Assembly (NCBI RefSeq): GCF_004297105.1
Contig: NZ_SCVE01000020.1
Coordinates: forward strand, 186,001 to 250,000
Origin: Herbiconiux sp.
GTDB taxonomy: Bacteria > Actinomycetota > Actinomycetes > Actinomycetales > Microbacteriaceae
Reading direction: 5' to 3'
Length of the DNA: 64,000 nucleotides
This document shows, in pieces, positions 10,440 to 20,561 of this stretch. Position numbers and translations under genes: made by a program. The notes beneath the pieces are model-generated. The model had not been told where the DNA came from. It worked only from the letters and a program-made list of their open reading frames with translations, and made no database searches. The number at the start of each line of letters is the position of its first letter. Positions within the stretch are counted from its first letter, which is position 1.

Positions 10440-11477
10440 TTATAGGTCATCCCCGAAAAGCGAATCTCCATGACGGGGGATTCCGAAGTGGGCCCACGCC
10501 GCCTTGGTGGCCACTCGTCCCCGCGGAGTGCGGGTGAGCAGGCCGATCCGCACGAGGAACGGCTCCACCACGGCCTCGATGGTCTCCGACTCCTCGCCCA
10601 CCGAGACGGCGAGCGTGTTGAGCCCGACCGGCCCTCCGTCGAAGCGTTCCAGCACGATCTTCATCACGGCGCGGTCGAGCCGGTCGAGCCCGAGGACGTC
10701 GACGTCGTACAGCTCGAGCGCCGCCTGCACGGCGGAGAGCGTCGCTCCCCCACCCGCCACCAGCGCGTAGTCGCGCACGCGGCGCAGGAGGCGGTTGGCG
10801 ATGCGCGGTGTGCCCCGCGAACGTGAGGCGATCTCGAGCAGCGACTCCTCGTCGATCTCGACGGAGAGCAGGTCGGCGGCCCGGCGCAGCACGCGCACGA
10901 GCTCTTCGGTCTCATAGAACTCGAGGTGCGCGGTGAAGCCGAAACGGTCGCGCAGCGGGTTCGGCAACAGACCGGCACGGGTCGTGGCGCCCACAAGAGT
11001 GAAGGGGGCGAGATCGAGCGGGATGGAGGTGGCCCCGGCACCCTTGCCCACCATGATGTCGATGCGGAAGTCCTCCATGGCGAGGTACAGCATCTCCTCG
11101 GCCGAGCGCGCCATCCGGTGGATCTCGTCGATGAACAGCACCTCGCCCGGCACCAGCGACGAGAGCACGGCGGCGAGATCGCCGGCGTGCTGGATCGCCG
11201 GGCCGCTCGTCATCCGCAGCGGCTGCCCCGTCTCGTGCGCCACGATGATGGCGAGCGTGGTCTTGCCGAGCCCGGGAGGACCGGCGAGCAGGATGTGGTC
11301 GGGCGTGCGGGTCTGGATGGCCGCCGCGTCGAGCAGCAACTGGAGCTGGCCCCGCACCTTGCGCTGGCCCACGAACTCGGAGAGCGACTTCGGCCGGAGC
11401 GCCCCTTCGAACACCACCTCGGCATCGCCTGCGACCTCAGGGTTCACCAGAGCTTCACCGTCGAACGGCCCGCTCAC
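10440..11477 (-). CDS. ruvB: Holliday junction branch migration helicase RuvB
   Basis: AAA+ motor of the RuvAB complex that drives branch migration. The 345-residue protein has Walker A GPPGLGKT (66-73), Walker B LFIDEIH (114-120), sensor and arginine-finger regions ([20 protein letters not shown]) and the C-terminal winged helix that binds DNA (about 265-335, [20 protein letters not shown]). GTG 11477 overlaps the ruvA stop as GTGA, the expected coupling. Co-transcribed with ruvC and ruvA. Confidence 0.97.
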   Translation of the reverse strand: MSGPFDGEALVNPEVAGDAEVVFEGALRPKSLSEFVGQRKVRGQLQLLLDAAAIQTRTPDHILLAGPPGLGKTTLAIIVAHETGQPLRMTSGPAIQHAGDLAAVLSSLVPGEVLFIDEIHRMARSAEEMLYLAMEDFRIDIMVGKGAGATSIPLDLAPFTLVGATTRAGLLPNPLRDRFGFTAHLEFYETEELVRVLRRAADLLSVEIDEESLLEIASRSRGTPRIANRLLRRVRDYALVAGGGATLSAVQAALELYDVDVLGLDRLDRAVMKIVLERFDGGPVGLNTLAVSVGEESETIEAVVEPFLVRIGLLTRTPRGRVATKAAWAHFGIPRHGDSLFGDDL

Positions 11478-12103
11478 CGGCCGCCTCCCGCGTTCTGGGC
11501 CGGCCCGAGCACCGCGAGGGCGAGCCGAAGAAGGGCCTGAACATCGGATGCCTCCGCCGGCGATGCGGTCTCGAGCACGTCGTCGATCGTGGCCACGGCA
11601 GTGCGTTCGGGCCACCCGAGCCCGATGAGGGCGCGCTCGACACTGTCGCGCACCCGCAGCGATGCGGCGGCCGGTGCCGTGGTCTGGCCTGCGGGGATCG
11701 GCCGCACAGCGATCTTGCCGGTGAGCGAGAGCACGATGAGCTTCGCGGTCTTGGGACCGATGCCCGACACCTTGCGGAATGCCGCGTCGTCTTCGCGGGC
11801 CACCGCCACCGCCACGTCACCCGGGGTGAGTTCGTTGAGCACGCCGAGGGCTGATTTCGGGCCCACGCCCGTCACACCGACGAGCAGGGTGAAGATGTCG
11901 AGCGCATCCTGATCGGGGAACCCGAACAGCGACAGGCTGTCTTCCCGCACGATCAGGGAGGTGAGCAGGGTTGTCTCGGCGCCCAGTCGAAGCGTGAGCG
12001 AGTGCGGTTCGGTGACCGCCACCGAGTAGCCCACTCCCCCGACGTCGATCACGACGGTTCCTCCGGACAACGAGAGGACGGTGCCGCGCAACGCAGAGAT
12101 CAT
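11474..12103 (-). CDS. ruvA: Holliday junction branch migration complex subunit RuvA
   Basis: Tetrameric junction-binding protein that loads RuvB. The 209-residue protein shows the N-terminal OB domain ([26 protein letters not shown]), the helix-hairpin-helix domain ([36 protein letters not shown]) and a flexible linker before the C-terminal RuvB-binding domain (about 150-205). Its ATG overlaps the ruvC stop by four bases (ATGA). A TAGGCT hexamer sits 6 bases before this ATG, inside the last codons of ruvC, so ruvAB may also have its own leaderless promoter. Confidence 0.96.
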   Translation of the reverse strand: MISALRGTVLSLSGGTVVIDVGGVGYSVAVTEPHSLTLRLGAETTLLTSLIVREDSLSLFGFPDQDALDIFTLLVGVTGVGPKSALGVLNELTPGDVAVAVAREDDAAFRKVSGIGPKTAKLIVLSLTGKIAVRPIPAGQTTAPAAASLRVRDSVERALIGLGWPERTAVATIDDVLETASPAEASDVQALLRLALAVLGPAQNAGGGR

Positions 12104-12735
12104 CGGGCCAGCCTAGAGGTCACGGAGTGGCCTCCCGCGCCTTGCTCCGCGGCGCGCCACGCGCGCTGCGCAGGGGTGAGCTCGCCCGCGGGCGCCACGG
12201 CGCGCGGTCGGGTCGATCCGCTCGTGACACCGGTGAGCGGAGTGCCGGCCTGTGCGGCGCCGAGCGGCACCCGCCACGCGTGGCAGATGGCCAGGGCGAG
12301 GGCGTCGGCCGCATCCGCCGGCTTCGGGATGCTGTCGAGCCGCAGTACCTTGGCCACCATCGTGCCCACCTGCTTCTTGTCGGCCTGGCCGTAGCCCGTG
12401 ATGGCGGCCTTGACCTCGCTCGGCGTGTGCAGCCCCACGGTGAGCGATCGGCGAGCCGCGGCGAGCAACGCGATGCCGCTCACCTGGGCCGTGCCCATCA
12501 CCGTGCGCACGTTGTGCTGCGCGAACACCCGCTCCACCGCCACCGAGTCGGGGCGGTGCTCGTCGAGAAGGGCGTCGATGCCGGCCGCCACGATCATCAG
12601 GCGCTCCTCGAGCGGCAGCTCGGGGCTCGTGGTGATGACCGAGACGTGCACGAGCACCGGGGTACGGGTCGACGCGACATCCACGATGCCCACGCCGCAC
12701 CGGGTGAGGCCGGGATCGATGCCGAGGACTCGCAT
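12100..12735 (-). CDS. ruvC: Crossover junction endodeoxyribonuclease RuvC
   Basis: Resolves Holliday junctions by symmetric cuts. The 211-residue protein begins [19 protein letters not shown], with the first catalytic acidic residue D7; the other acidic motifs are [17 protein letters not shown] and the C-terminal [14 protein letters not shown]. The last 50 residues beyond the usual RuvC end are low-complexity Pro/Ala/Arg, common in actinobacteria. ATG 12735 has GGAGAGG upstream. No LexA-type palindrome is visible in the 56 bases between yebC and ruvC. Confidence 0.96.
   Translation of the reverse strand: MRVLGIDPGLTRCGVGIVDVASTRTPVLVHVSVITTSPELPLEERLMIVAAGIDALLDEHRPDSVAVERVFAQHNVRTVMGTAQVSGIALLAAARRSLTVGLHTPSEVKAAITGYGQADKKQVGTMVAKVLRLDSIPKPADAADALALAICHAWRVPLGAAQAGTPLTGVTSGSTRPRAVAPAGELTPAQRAWRAAEQGAGGHSVTSRLAR
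12110..12115 (-). promoter_or_regulatory. -10-like hexamer within ruvC for leaderless ruvA
   Basis: TAGGCT on the minus strand, 6 bases before the ruvA ATG. It lies in the last codons of ruvC, so it would give an internal promoter for ruvAB. The same hexamer precedes sucB, the DUF349 gene and a small membrane protein gene. Confidence 0.4.
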
Positions 12736-12791
12736 CCGTTCGCCTCTCCGGTCAGTGCTCGAGCAGTTCGCCGTTCGTGGCAGAACCTGCC

Positions 12792-13553
12792 TCAGTCGTC
12801 TTCTTCGAGCTCCGCCTGAACCTCGGGCGTGATGTCGATGTTCGTGTACACGTTCTGCACGTCGTCCGACTCCTCGAGGGCGTCGATCAGCTTGAACACC
12901 TTGCGCGCGGTCTCGGCATCGGCCTCGACCTGCAGGCTCGCCACGAACTCCACGTCGGCGGAGTCGTAGTCGATGCCCGCCTCCTGGAGCGCGGTGCGGG
13001 TGGCCACCATGTGCGATGGATCGGTGAGCACCTCGAACGACTCCGCGCGGTCGGTGACCTCTTCGGCGCCCGCGTCGAGCACGGCGAGGAGGATGTCGTC
13101 TTCGGTCACCCCGTCGGCGTGACCGACCGTGATGACGCCCTTGCGGGCGAAGTTGTAGGCGACGCTGCCCGGGTCGGCCATCGTGCCGCCGTTACGGGTC
13201 ATGAGGGTGCGCACATCGGCCGCAGCGCGGTTCTTGTTGTCGGTGAGGCACTCCACGAGCAAGGCGATGCCGTTGGGGCCGTAGGCCTCGTACATGATCG
13301 TCTGGTAGTCGATCGACTCACCGGTGAGCCCGGCGCCGCGCTTGATGGCGCGGTCGATGTTGTCGTTCGGCACCGAGGTCTTCTTGGCCTTCTGCACGGC
13401 GTCGACGAGCGTCGGGTTGCCGGCCATGTCGGCGCCGCCCATCTTGGCGGCCACCTCGATGTTCTTGATCAGCTTGGCGAACGACTTGGCGCGCCGTGAG
13501 TCGATGACCGCTTTCTTGTGCTTGGTCGTCGCCCATTTAGAGTGTCCGGACAC
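12792..13553 (-). CDS. YebC/PmpR family protein (TACO1-like)
   Basis: 253-residue YebC/TACO1 family protein; members are described as DNA-binding regulators or as factors that help ribosomes through difficult sequences such as proline runs. The signature N-terminus [20 protein letters not shown], the [20 protein letters not shown] segment and the [18 protein letters not shown] region are clear. GTG 13553 has AAGGAG at a good distance. It sits between ruvC and pdxT, the same order as in Mycobacterium (Rv2603c). Confidence 0.95.
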   Translation of the reverse strand: MSGHSKWATTKHKKAVIDSRRAKSFAKLIKNIEVAAKMGGADMAGNPTLVDAVQKAKKTSVPNDNIDRAIKRGAGLTGESIDYQTIMYEAYGPNGIALLVECLTDNKNRAAADVRTLMTRNGGTMADPGSVAYNFARKGVITVGHADGVTEDDILLAVLDAGAEEVTDRAESFEVLTDPSHMVATRTALQEAGIDYDSADVEFVASLQVEADAETARKVFKLIDALEESDDVQNVYTNIDITPEVQAELEEDD

Positions 13554-13599
13554 GAAAATCTCCTTCAGGAATCAGAAGCGAGTCTACGCGACGGGTCCG

Positions 13600-14259
13600 T
13601 CATCCCCCGGACGACCGGGCCGTGACCGTGTCGAGGAAGTACTGGTGGAAGCGTGTGTCGCCCGTCATCTCGGGGTGGAACGACGTGCCGAGCACGCCGC
13701 CCTGCTGCACGGCCACCACGGTGCCGTCGCCGAGCGACGCGAGCGCGGTGGCCTTCGGGCCGAGCTCGGTCACCACGGGCGCGCGGATGAACACGGCGTG
13801 CATCGGAGGCTCCCCCAGTACCGGCACATCGAGCTCGGCCTCGAACGACTCCGTCTGAGCGCCGAAGGCGTTGCGCCGCACCGACACGTCGAGGCCGCCG
13901 AAGCTCTGCTGACCCCGGATGCCGCCCTGAACCCGGTCGGCGAGCAGGATGAGGCCCGCACACGTGCCGTACACCGGCATCCCGCCCCGGATGCGCGCCA
14001 CCACCGCATCGGCGACACCGAACGAGCGGGCCAATTTGTCGATGACGCTCGACTCTCCGCCGGGGATGACAAGACCCGAGATCTGCGCCACTTCCTCGGG
14101 TCTGCGCACGAAGACGACATCGGCGCCGAGCGACGTCAGAACCGCGGCGTGCTCTCGGAAATCGCCCTGCAGGGCGAGAACGCCGACCGGCGGGCGCGAT
14201 CGCGGTGTGCCGGGCGCGCTACCAGCCACGCTCGGCGAGACGGTGAGGCGCCGGGACAT
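13600..14259 (-). CDS. pdxT: Pyridoxal 5'-phosphate synthase glutaminase subunit PdxT
   Basis: Class I glutamine amidotransferase that feeds ammonia to PdxS for vitamin B6 synthesis. Counting from ATG 14259 (219 residues), the family core starts at [15 protein letters not shown] (26-40). PGGES (66-70), the nucleophile C100 in YGTCAGL and the His-Glu pair in SFHPEM (about 194-199) are present. The start is uncertain: ATG 14259 overlaps pdxS by 41 bases, while GTG 14229 overlaps by 11 and leaves a more usual N-terminus; neither has a clear Shine-Dalgarno, so coupling to pdxS is likely. Confidence 0.94.
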   Translation of the reverse strand: MSRRLTVSPSVAGSAPGTPRSRPPVGVLALQGDFREHAAVLTSLGADVVFVRRPEEVAQISGLVIPGGESSVIDKLARSFGVADAVVARIRGGMPVYGTCAGLILLADRVQGGIRGQQSFGGLDVSVRRNAFGAQTESFEAELDVPVLGEPPMHAVFIRAPVVTELGPKATALASLGDGTVVAVQQGGVLGTSFHPEMTGDTRFHQYFLDTVTARSSGG

Positions 14260-15118
14260 CGGCGACGTTGATGCCCACCATCGCCTCGCCCAGGCCGCGC
14301 GACACCTCGGCGATCACCGCGGGGTCGTCGAAGAAGGTGGTGGCCTTCACCACGGCCGCGGCCCGTTTCGCGGGGTTGCCCGACTTGAAGATGCCCGAGC
14401 CCACGAAGACGCCGTCGGCGCCGAGCTGCATCATCATGGCCGCATCCGCCGGGGTGGCCACGCCGCCCGCGGTGAAGAGCACGACGGGCAGCTTGCCGGT
14501 CTCGGCGACCTCCACCACCAACTCATACGGCGCCTGCAACTCCTTCGCCGCGACATAGAGTTCGTCTTTCGCCATCGAGCCGAGGCGTGCGATCTCCTGG
14601 TTGATGGTGCGGATGTGCTTGGTGGCCTCGGAGACGTCGCCCGTGCCGGCCTCGCCCTTCGACCGGATCATGGCCGCACCCTCATTGATGCGGCGCAGCG
14701 CCTCACCCAGATTCGTGGCGCCGCAGACGAAGGGAACGGTGAAGTCCCACTTGTCGATGTGGTTCACGTAGTCGGCCGGGCTCAGCACCTCCGACTCGTC
14801 GATGTAGTCGACGTCGAGAGCCTGCAGCACCTGCGCCTCCACGAAGTGCCCGATGCGGGCCTTCGCCATCACGGGAATGGAGACCTCGGCGATGATCGCC
14901 TCGATCAGGTCGGGGTCGCTCATACGCGCCACACCGCCCTGCGAACGGATGTCGGCGGGCACCCGCTCGAGCGCCATCACCGCGACGGCTCCCGCGTCTT
15001 CCGCGATCCGCGCCTGCTCAGCCGTCACGACGTCCATGATGACGCCGCCCTTCAGCATCTCCGCCAGGCCGCGCTTCACGCGGCTGGAACCGAATCGGGG
15101 CGCGGCGCTGTCAGTCAT
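14219..15118 (-). CDS. pdxS: Pyridoxal 5'-phosphate synthase lyase subunit PdxS
   Basis: TIM-barrel synthase that makes pyridoxal phosphate from ribose 5-phosphate, glyceraldehyde 3-phosphate and ammonia, as a dodecamer with PdxT. The 299-residue protein has the conserved [43 protein letters not shown] (active-site lysine region), [23 protein letters not shown] and [15 protein letters not shown] segments. ATG 15118 has GAGAGGA upstream. A TAGACT that includes the HIT gene stop codon (15148-15143) could be its own -10. Confidence 0.97.
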   Translation of the reverse strand: MTDSAAPRFGSSRVKRGLAEMLKGGVIMDVVTAEQARIAEDAGAVAVMALERVPADIRSQGGVARMSDPDLIEAIIAEVSIPVMAKARIGHFVEAQVLQALDVDYIDESEVLSPADYVNHIDKWDFTVPFVCGATNLGEALRRINEGAAMIRSKGEAGTGDVSEATKHIRTINQEIARLGSMAKDELYVAAKELQAPYELVVEVAETGKLPVVLFTAGGVATPADAAMMMQLGADGVFVGSGIFKSGNPAKRAAAVVKATTFFDDPAVIAEVSRGLGEAMVGINVADVPAPHRLAERGW

Positions 15119-15145
15119 GATGTCCTCTCGGCAAGCAGAGGCAGT

Positions 15146-15739
15146 CTAACCCTCGGTGGTGACAGGCCAGGCCGCCTGCACCTGGGCGCGCACATCCCCG
15201 ATCAGTTGGGGCAGCGCTTTCGTTCCCGCGATGATCGGGAAGAAGTTCGAGTCGAGCGCCCACCGCGGAACGATGTGCTGGTGCAGATGCCCCGCGACCC
15301 CGGCGCCCGCGATCCTCCCCTGATTCATGCCGATGTTGAAGCCGTCGCAGTGGGCCACCTCGGTGAGCACGCGCATGGCGGTCTGCGTGAGACTGCCGAT
15401 CTCCGCGACCTCCTCGGGTGTGGCCAGATCGTACGTGGCCACGTGGCGATAGGGGCACACGAGCAGATGGCCGGAGTTGTAGGGGAAGAGGTTCAGCAGC
15501 ACGTAGGCGTGGGTGCCCCGCGCCACGATGAGCCCCTCCTCGTCGGAGAGCGACGGCGCCCGGCAGAACGGGCACTCGTCGATGTGCGGCTGCTCGCCGT
15601 TCTGGATGTACACCATGCGGTGCGGGGTCCAGAGCCTCTGGAACGAATCGGGAACGGCGGCGAAATCCGCCGACGACTCGGGGTGCTGATCGTCGAACTC
15701 GTGGGGCCCGTAGGGCGAGCCCGGGGCATCCGAGACCAT
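15146..15739 (-). CDS. HIT family protein, diadenosine tetraphosphate phosphorylase-like
   Basis: 197-residue histidine-triad protein. The triad HLHQH is at residues 151-155 (AGHLHQHIVPRW), and a CPFC pair (56-59) suggests a structural metal site. Sequence and position (directly after thrS) match mycobacterial Rv2613c, characterised as an Ap4A phosphorylase, so cleavage of dinucleoside polyphosphates is the likely role. ATG 15739 shares one base with the thrS stop. In Mycobacterium pgsA, an acyltransferase and pimA follow; here only 27 bases separate it from pdxS. Confidence 0.9.
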   Translation of the reverse strand: MVSDAPGSPYGPHEFDDQHPESSADFAAVPDSFQRLWTPHRMVYIQNGEQPHIDECPFCRAPSLSDEEGLIVARGTHAYVLLNLFPYNSGHLLVCPYRHVATYDLATPEEVAEIGSLTQTAMRVLTEVAHCDGFNIGMNQGRIAGAGVAGHLHQHIVPRWALDSNFFPIIAGTKALPQLIGDVRAQVQAAWPVTTEG

Positions 15740-17718
15740 CAGAGCTGCCCGGCGCCCGTCACCTGCAGGTGCTTCTCGACGCTCGCCACGATGCGCTCGA
15801 TGGCGTCATCGGCGGGAACGCCGTTCTCCTGCGAGCCGTCGCGGAACCGGAAGCTCACCGAGCCCGCCGCCGTGTCGTCGGCGCCCGCGATGAGCAGGAT
15901 CGGCACCTTGTCTTTGGTGTGGGTGCGGATCTTCTTCTGCATGCGCTCGGCCGAGTCATCCAGCTGGGCCCGGATGCCGCGCTTGCGCAGGCGGGCGATG
16001 ACCTCGTTGAGGTAGTCGGCGTGGTCGTCGGAGATCGGGATGCCCACCACCTGCACCGGCGCGAGCCACACCGGGAAGGCACCCGCGTAGTGCTCGAGCA
16101 GGATGGCGAAGAAGCGCTCGATGGAGCCGAGCAGGGCGCGGTGGATCATCACGGGCTGCTGACGGCTGCCGTCGGCCGCGGTGTACTCGAGCTCGAACAG
16201 CTCGGGCTGGTTGAAGTCGAGCTGGATGGTGGAGAGCTGCCAGGTTCGGCCGATCGCGTCGCGCGCCTGAACGGAGATCTTCGGGCCGTAGAACGCGGCT
16301 CCCCCGGGATCGGGCACGAGCTCGAGGCCCGAGGCGAGTGCCACCTCGCGCAGGGTCTCGGTGGCCGTCTCCCACATCTCGTCGGTGCCCACCGACTTCT
16401 CGGGGTCGCGGGTGGAGAGTTCGAGGTAGAAGTCGTCGAGTCCGTAGCCGCGCAGCACGTCGAGCATGAAGTCGATCTGCCGGGTGAGTTCTTCGCGCAC
16501 CTCGCCCGGGGTCACGTAGATGTGCGCATCATCCTGAGTCAGACCGCGCACGCGGGTGAGGCCCGAGAGCGTGCCGCTCTTCTCGTAGCGGTACACCGTG
16601 CCGAACTCGGCGAGCCGCAGGGGCAGCTCACGGTAGCTGCGGCCACGCGCGCGATAGATCAGGTTGTGCATCGGGCAGTTCATGGGCTTCAGGTAGTAGT
16701 CCTGGCCCTGCTTGGTGATGTTGCCCTCGGCATCCTGCTCCTCGTCGAGGTGCATCGCCGGGAACATGCCGTCTTTGTACCAGTGCAGGTGCTGGCTGGT
16801 CTCGAACAGGTGCGCCTTGGTGATGTGCGGGGTGTTCACCAGCTCGTAGTCGTTCGCGATCAGCTGCTCGCGGAGGTAGTTCTCGATCTCCGACCGGATT
16901 ATGCCGCCCTTGGGGTGGAAGACGGCGAGGCCCGAGCCGATCTCATCCGGGAAGGAGAAGAGGTCGAGCTCGTTGCCGAGCTTGCGGTGGTCGCGCTTGG
17001 CGGCCTCCTCGATGCGGGTCTGGTAAGCGCGCAGTTCATCTTTCGACGGCCAAGCCGTGCCGTACACGCGCTGCAGCTGCTTGTTCTTCTCCGAGCCGCG
17101 CCAGTAGGCGGCAGCGAGACGGGTGAGGGCGAAACCGTTGCCGATCATGCGGGTCGACGGCAGGTGCGGGCCGCGGCAGAGGTCTTTCCAGACCGTCTCC
17201 CCCGTCTTGGGGTCGACGTTGTCGTAGATGGTGAGCTCGGCGCCGCCGACCTCGACCGACTCGTTGTCGCCATTCAGCTCGGCATCGTCGGCCGAACCGC
17301 CCTTCAGCCCGATGAGTTCGAGTTTGTAGGGCTCGTTCGCGAGCTCGGCGCGCGCCTCGTCTTCGGTGACCACGCGGCGCACGAAACGCTGGCCGGCACG
17401 GATGATGCGTTCCATGCCCTTCTCGATGGCCTTCATGTCCTCGGGGGTGAAGGGCTCGGCCACGTCGAAGTCGTAGTAGAAGCCGTCGGTGACGGGCGGG
17501 CCGATGCCGAGCTTGGCCTCGGGATTGATGGCCTGCACGGCCTGGGCGGCGACGTGCGCAGCCGAGTGGCGCAGGATGGCCAGGCCGTCGGGGCTCGAGA
17601 TCTCGACGGCCTCGACCGTGTCGGTGTCGGTGACCGTGGCCGCCAGGTCTTTCAGCTCGCCGTTGACGCGCATGGCCACGATGGACCGGTCGCTGAAGAG
17701 GTCGAATCCTGTTGTCAC
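15739..17718 (-). CDS. thrS: Threonine--tRNA ligase
   Basis: Charges tRNA-Thr. The 659-residue protein has a shortened N-terminal TGS-like region (about 1-35), the editing domain (about 40-230, [24 protein letters not shown]), and a class II catalytic core with motif 2 ([20 protein letters not shown]) and motif 3 ([21 protein letters not shown]). The C-terminal anticodon-binding domain covers about 550-655. GTG 17718 follows a GGGAG Shine-Dalgarno. Head of the long minus-strand run thrS to rel. Confidence 0.97.
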   Translation of the reverse strand: MTTGFDLFSDRSIVAMRVNGELKDLAATVTDTDTVEAVEISSPDGLAILRHSAAHVAAQAVQAINPEAKLGIGPPVTDGFYYDFDVAEPFTPEDMKAIEKGMERIIRAGQRFVRRVVTEDEARAELANEPYKLELIGLKGGSADDAELNGDNESVEVGGAELTIYDNVDPKTGETVWKDLCRGPHLPSTRMIGNGFALTRLAAAYWRGSEKNKQLQRVYGTAWPSKDELRAYQTRIEEAAKRDHRKLGNELDLFSFPDEIGSGLAVFHPKGGIIRSEIENYLREQLIANDYELVNTPHITKAHLFETSQHLHWYKDGMFPAMHLDEEQDAEGNITKQGQDYYLKPMNCPMHNLIYRARGRSYRELPLRLAEFGTVYRYEKSGTLSGLTRVRGLTQDDAHIYVTPGEVREELTRQIDFMLDVLRGYGLDDFYLELSTRDPEKSVGTDEMWETATETLREVALASGLELVPDPGGAAFYGPKISVQARDAIGRTWQLSTIQLDFNQPELFELEYTAADGSRQQPVMIHRALLGSIERFFAILLEHYAGAFPVWLAPVQVVGIPISDDHADYLNEVIARLRKRGIRAQLDDSAERMQKKIRTHTKDKVPILLIAGADDTAAGSVSFRFRDGSQENGVPADDAIERIVASVEKHLQVTGAGQL

Positions 17719-17778
17719 GCTCGTAGTGCTCCCTAGGTCTTGCCGAACGCTACAACTCTACCGGCGCGGCCGGAGGGC

Positions 17779-18300
17779 TCAGGATGCCGCGAGCCAGATC
17801 CAGAGAGCGAGCGTGAACAGCGGCAGCACGAAGTCGAGAACCAGGATGGGGCCGGCGTTGTTGATGGAGAGGTTGCGCTCCTTGACGATCTCGCGGATGT
17901 GCCCCGCGCCGGCCAGCACGAGGAACACCAGGTCGACGATGATCACGCCGAGCCACGCATCCGGGCCGAAGAACGCGCCCACCACGACACCGGCGATCCC
18001 GATGCCGAGGTTGGCGGCGCCCACCTCGAACTGGAAGGGGCCGGGCTGCCAGCCGATCGAGCGGGCGATCGTGGGCCCGAAGAAGAGGTGTGCGATCCCA
18101 TTTCCGATGGCCGATGAGCCCACGAGGAAGAGCACGGCCATCATGGTGGCGTTCTGCAGCAGATCGGTGGTGCCGCTCGTGGCCACCACGACGATCATGG
18201 CGACGATGAAGAGCACGACGCCCGCGAACGGGAGCAGGCCCACCACGACGTTGGGTCTCCCGGCCGCACTCACCCGGTCGTCGCCGTCTGAACGTGTCAC
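17779..18300 (-). CDS. Small multi-pass membrane protein, DUF6790-like
   Basis: 173-residue protein with four or five predicted membrane segments (about 18-40, 52-66, 92-114, 116-134 and 150-171). The central IGWQPGPFQFEVGAANLGIGIAG pattern, split here by the GPFQFEVG motif around residues 87-94, is that of the DUF6790 family as I recall it. The function is unknown. GTG 18300 has a GGGGG Shine-Dalgarno 6-7 bases upstream. It follows the oxidoreductase gene on the same strand with a 49-base gap and may be co-transcribed with it. Confidence 0.75.
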   Translation of the reverse strand: MTRSDGDDRVSAAGRPNVVVGLLPFAGVVLFIVAMIVVVATSGTTDLLQNATMMAVLFLVGSSAIGNGIAHLFFGPTIARSIGWQPGPFQFEVGAANLGIGIAGVVVGAFFGPDAWLGVIIVDLVFLVLAGAGHIREIVKERNLSINNAGPILVLDFVLPLFTLALWIWLAAS

Positions 18301-18349
18301 GTCGAAGCCCCCTGCTCGTCGATGGCACGAGGCTACCCGACGGGTTCGG

Positions 18350-19921
18350 TCACCGTCGAGGGGTTCTCGGCAGTTCCGTGAGGTTCGTCACCGCGGGGCC
18401 CTCGATGCGCACGCCGCCGGAGGTGAAGCGGGAGGCGTGCAAGGGGCAGTCCCAGGTGCGATCGGCATCGTTCCAGGCGAGAACCCCGCCGAGGTGCGGG
18501 CAGACCGCACGCACGGCGCAGGTGCGCCCGTCGACCGTCGAGATGCCGACGGGGCCGCGGCGGGCGGCGGCGATGACCCCTTCTCCCTCGGCCGGCCTGG
18601 GAACGGGCACAGGGTTGCGTTCGGCGCCCAGCCAGCCTTTCGCCAACTCGGCACCCACGATCGCGCCCTCTCGCGAACCCCGGCCGAGATCGGCGGGCTT
18701 CGTCAGGCGGGTGCCGAGCACCCGGTGCCAGTGCCGGCGGTCGGCCCGGTCGACGCCCATGATCTCGTCGCGCAGACGGAGGGCGGCGGCCACCCCGTTG
18801 GTGAGACCCCACTTCGCGAAGCCGGTGGCGAGGTAGACACGCCCGCGGCCGCGCGGAAGCGCGCCGACGAACGGGATGAGGTTGTGCGACTCGTAGTCCT
18901 GGGCCGACCACGAGTGGGTGGGGCGGGCATCCGGGTAGACGCTTGAGGTCCAGTCGATCAGGTCGTCGACCCTCGACCGCTCACCGAAGTCGCCCGCCCT
19001 CCCGACGGGATGACCGTTGCCGCCCACGACGAGGAGTTCTCCCCCTCGGAAGGGGGCGGTGCGCACGGAGCGGGTGCGCTCGCCGGGGTCGCCGATCGAG
19101 AGGTACATTCCGTCAGGCAGGCGGGAGGCCGCATCCGGAACCTCGAACGCCAGGGCGTACGAGCGCAGGCCGTGGGTCTTCGCGAAATAGAGGCCACGAT
19201 CGAGGATGGGCGTCGCCGTTGCGAGCACGACGTTCGAACCCAGGAGCTCGCCGCGGGTGGTGGTGACCCGACACGGTGCGGATGCGGCCACTCCCGTGAC
19301 GCGGGTGCGCTCGTAGATGGTGCCACCCGCTCCCACGAAGGCGACGGCGAGGGCGTCGAGGGCATCCATGGCGTCGAGTTGCACCTGATCGGGCAGGGCG
19401 ACGCCGTACGCGAACGGGAAGGCGGTCTCGACGTCGCGACCGCCTTCGACCAGGCCGACGGCGAGACCCGCCTCGCGGGCGGCACGATACTCGGCTTCGA
19501 CCGCATCGGCTGCGGAGGAGGCATCCGTCTGGGCGTAGCTGTATGCGGTGCGGTGCTGCACGGCCACTCCTGCGGCGTCGCAGAAGCCCAGCAGCCATTC
19601 CTGAGCGTCGCGATTGCTCTCGACGTAGGCCTTCACGACCCGCTTGGAGTGGTGCGCCCGGATCGTCGAGAGGCGGCTCCCCTGCAGCAACGACACCTTG
19701 CCGGTGGTGTTGCCGCTCGCCAGCGCCCCGATCTCGGCGGCCTCCACCACCGCAACCGCGCGACCCGCTCGCGCGAGCATCAGGGCCGTGCTGAGGCCGG
19801 TGATCCCGCCACCGACGACGACGTCATCGAACCGCCCGCCTTCGACGAACTCCTGGGAGGGGGCGGATGCTCGCCCGTCTTGCCACAGCGACACCGACTC
19901 GTAGGGGTACATGTCCCCCAC
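18350..19921 (-). CDS. FAD-dependent oxidoreductase fused to a Rieske [2Fe-2S] domain
   Basis: 523-residue two-domain redox enzyme. The N-terminal part is a DAO/glycine-oxidase-like flavoprotein with the dinucleotide motif VVGGGITGLSTA (about 35-46). The C-terminal 85 residues are a Rieske domain whose ligands are visible as C474-x-H476 and C492-x2-H495 (CPHLGG ... CPLHASRF). The substrate is unknown; related fusions are annotated as (S)-2-hydroxyacid or amino acid oxidases. The start is GTG 19921 with GGGAG four bases before it, although ATG 19912 (MYPYES) is also possible. Confidence 0.88.
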   Translation of the reverse strand: MGDMYPYESVSLWQDGRASAPSQEFVEGGRFDDVVVGGGITGLSTALMLARAGRAVAVVEAAEIGALASGNTTGKVSLLQGSRLSTIRAHHSKRVVKAYVESNRDAQEWLLGFCDAAGVAVQHRTAYSYAQTDASSAADAVEAEYRAAREAGLAVGLVEGGRDVETAFPFAYGVALPDQVQLDAMDALDALAVAFVGAGGTIYERTRVTGVAASAPCRVTTTRGELLGSNVVLATATPILDRGLYFAKTHGLRSYALAFEVPDAASRLPDGMYLSIGDPGERTRSVRTAPFRGGELLVVGGNGHPVGRAGDFGERSRVDDLIDWTSSVYPDARPTHSWSAQDYESHNLIPFVGALPRGRGRVYLATGFAKWGLTNGVAAALRLRDEIMGVDRADRRHWHRVLGTRLTKPADLGRGSREGAIVGAELAKGWLGAERNPVPVPRPAEGEGVIAAARRGPVGISTVDGRTCAVRAVCPHLGGVLAWNDADRTWDCPLHASRFTSGGVRIEGPAVTNLTELPRTPRR

Positions 19922-19950
19922 TCAACTCCCGTTTTGGAACGGTCGGGAAG

Positions 19951-20484
19951 TCAGTCCCAGTCGAGGTAGTCCTCGATGGCCCAGGATGTCTCACCGATAC
20001 GTGTCGCGGGGAAGCGGTGTCCCCCGCCCTCGATCGTGACGACGCTCACCTGGGCGGGGGCTCCGTCGCGCAGGGCCTCGCCGTTCGCCGGCGGGGTGAC
20101 GTCGTCGTCGCTCGACTGGACGACCAGCACGGGGAGGCCCGTGGCGAGTGCCGGGGCGTCGGCCTCGACGCCGAGCAGGAGCAGACCGTTGACGCGGTCG
20201 TGCTGTTCGAGCGCGACCGCGCGTGCGACGGAGCCTCCGGCACCGTGCCCGCCGATCCAGGCGTCGGCGATCTCGAGCTCATCGAGCAGGTCGATGACAT
20301 CCTGGGCCTCGGCGGTTGCGACCCGCACCACCTGGAAGTCCTCCGTGGAGACGGAGTGGGCGAGCGCCGCCAGCGACTCGATGCCGGCCCCGCGGTCGGC
20401 CACCAGGACGAGGTTCGGGCCTGCACCTTCGGCGGCGAAGACGATCGCGCGTCCGTCCGGCTCGAAAATCCGGCTCTCAGTCAT
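19951..20484 (-). CDS. Small alpha/beta hydrolase-like protein
   Basis: 177-residue protein with a minimal alpha/beta hydrolase outline: a DRGAGIESLAAL oxyanion-like turn, IGGHGAGGSVARAVAL where the nucleophile elbow lies, VLVVQSSDDDVTPP for the acidic residue and GGGHRFP for the histidine. The elbow reads GHGAG, so the usual nucleophile serine is replaced by alanine and catalytic activity is doubtful. ATG 20484 has GAGAGG upstream. It lies between the oxidoreductase and the tRNA cluster. No partner suggests a substrate. Confidence 0.8.
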   Translation of the reverse strand: MTESRIFEPDGRAIVFAAEGAGPNLVLVADRGAGIESLAALAHSVSTEDFQVVRVATAEAQDVIDLLDELEIADAWIGGHGAGGSVARAVALEQHDRVNGLLLLGVEADAPALATGLPVLVVQSSDDDVTPPANGEALRDGAPAQVSVVTIEGGGHRFPATRIGETSWAIEDYLDWD

Positions 20485-20520
20485 TCCGTTCACCTCTCGT
20501 ACCAGGTCGACTCCGGGGGG

Positions 20521-20553
20521 AAACGACAAAGGCCAGGAGAGCATCCTGGCCTT
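20521..20553 (-). terminator. Intrinsic terminator after tRNA-Val(GAC)
   Basis: Perfect 10-bp stem AAGGCCAGGA/TCCTGGCCTT (20529-20538 with 20544-20553) with a 5-base loop. On the minus strand it is followed by TTTGTCGTTT. It ends the minus-strand Gly-Cys-Val tRNA run. Confidence 0.85.
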
Positions 20554-20561
20554 CATTCAAG

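Noticed and set aside
12736..12791. A LexA (SOS) box upstream of ruvC
   Set aside because: A CGAAC-containing stretch is present, but not the CGAAC-N4-GTTCG symmetry expected in actinobacteria.
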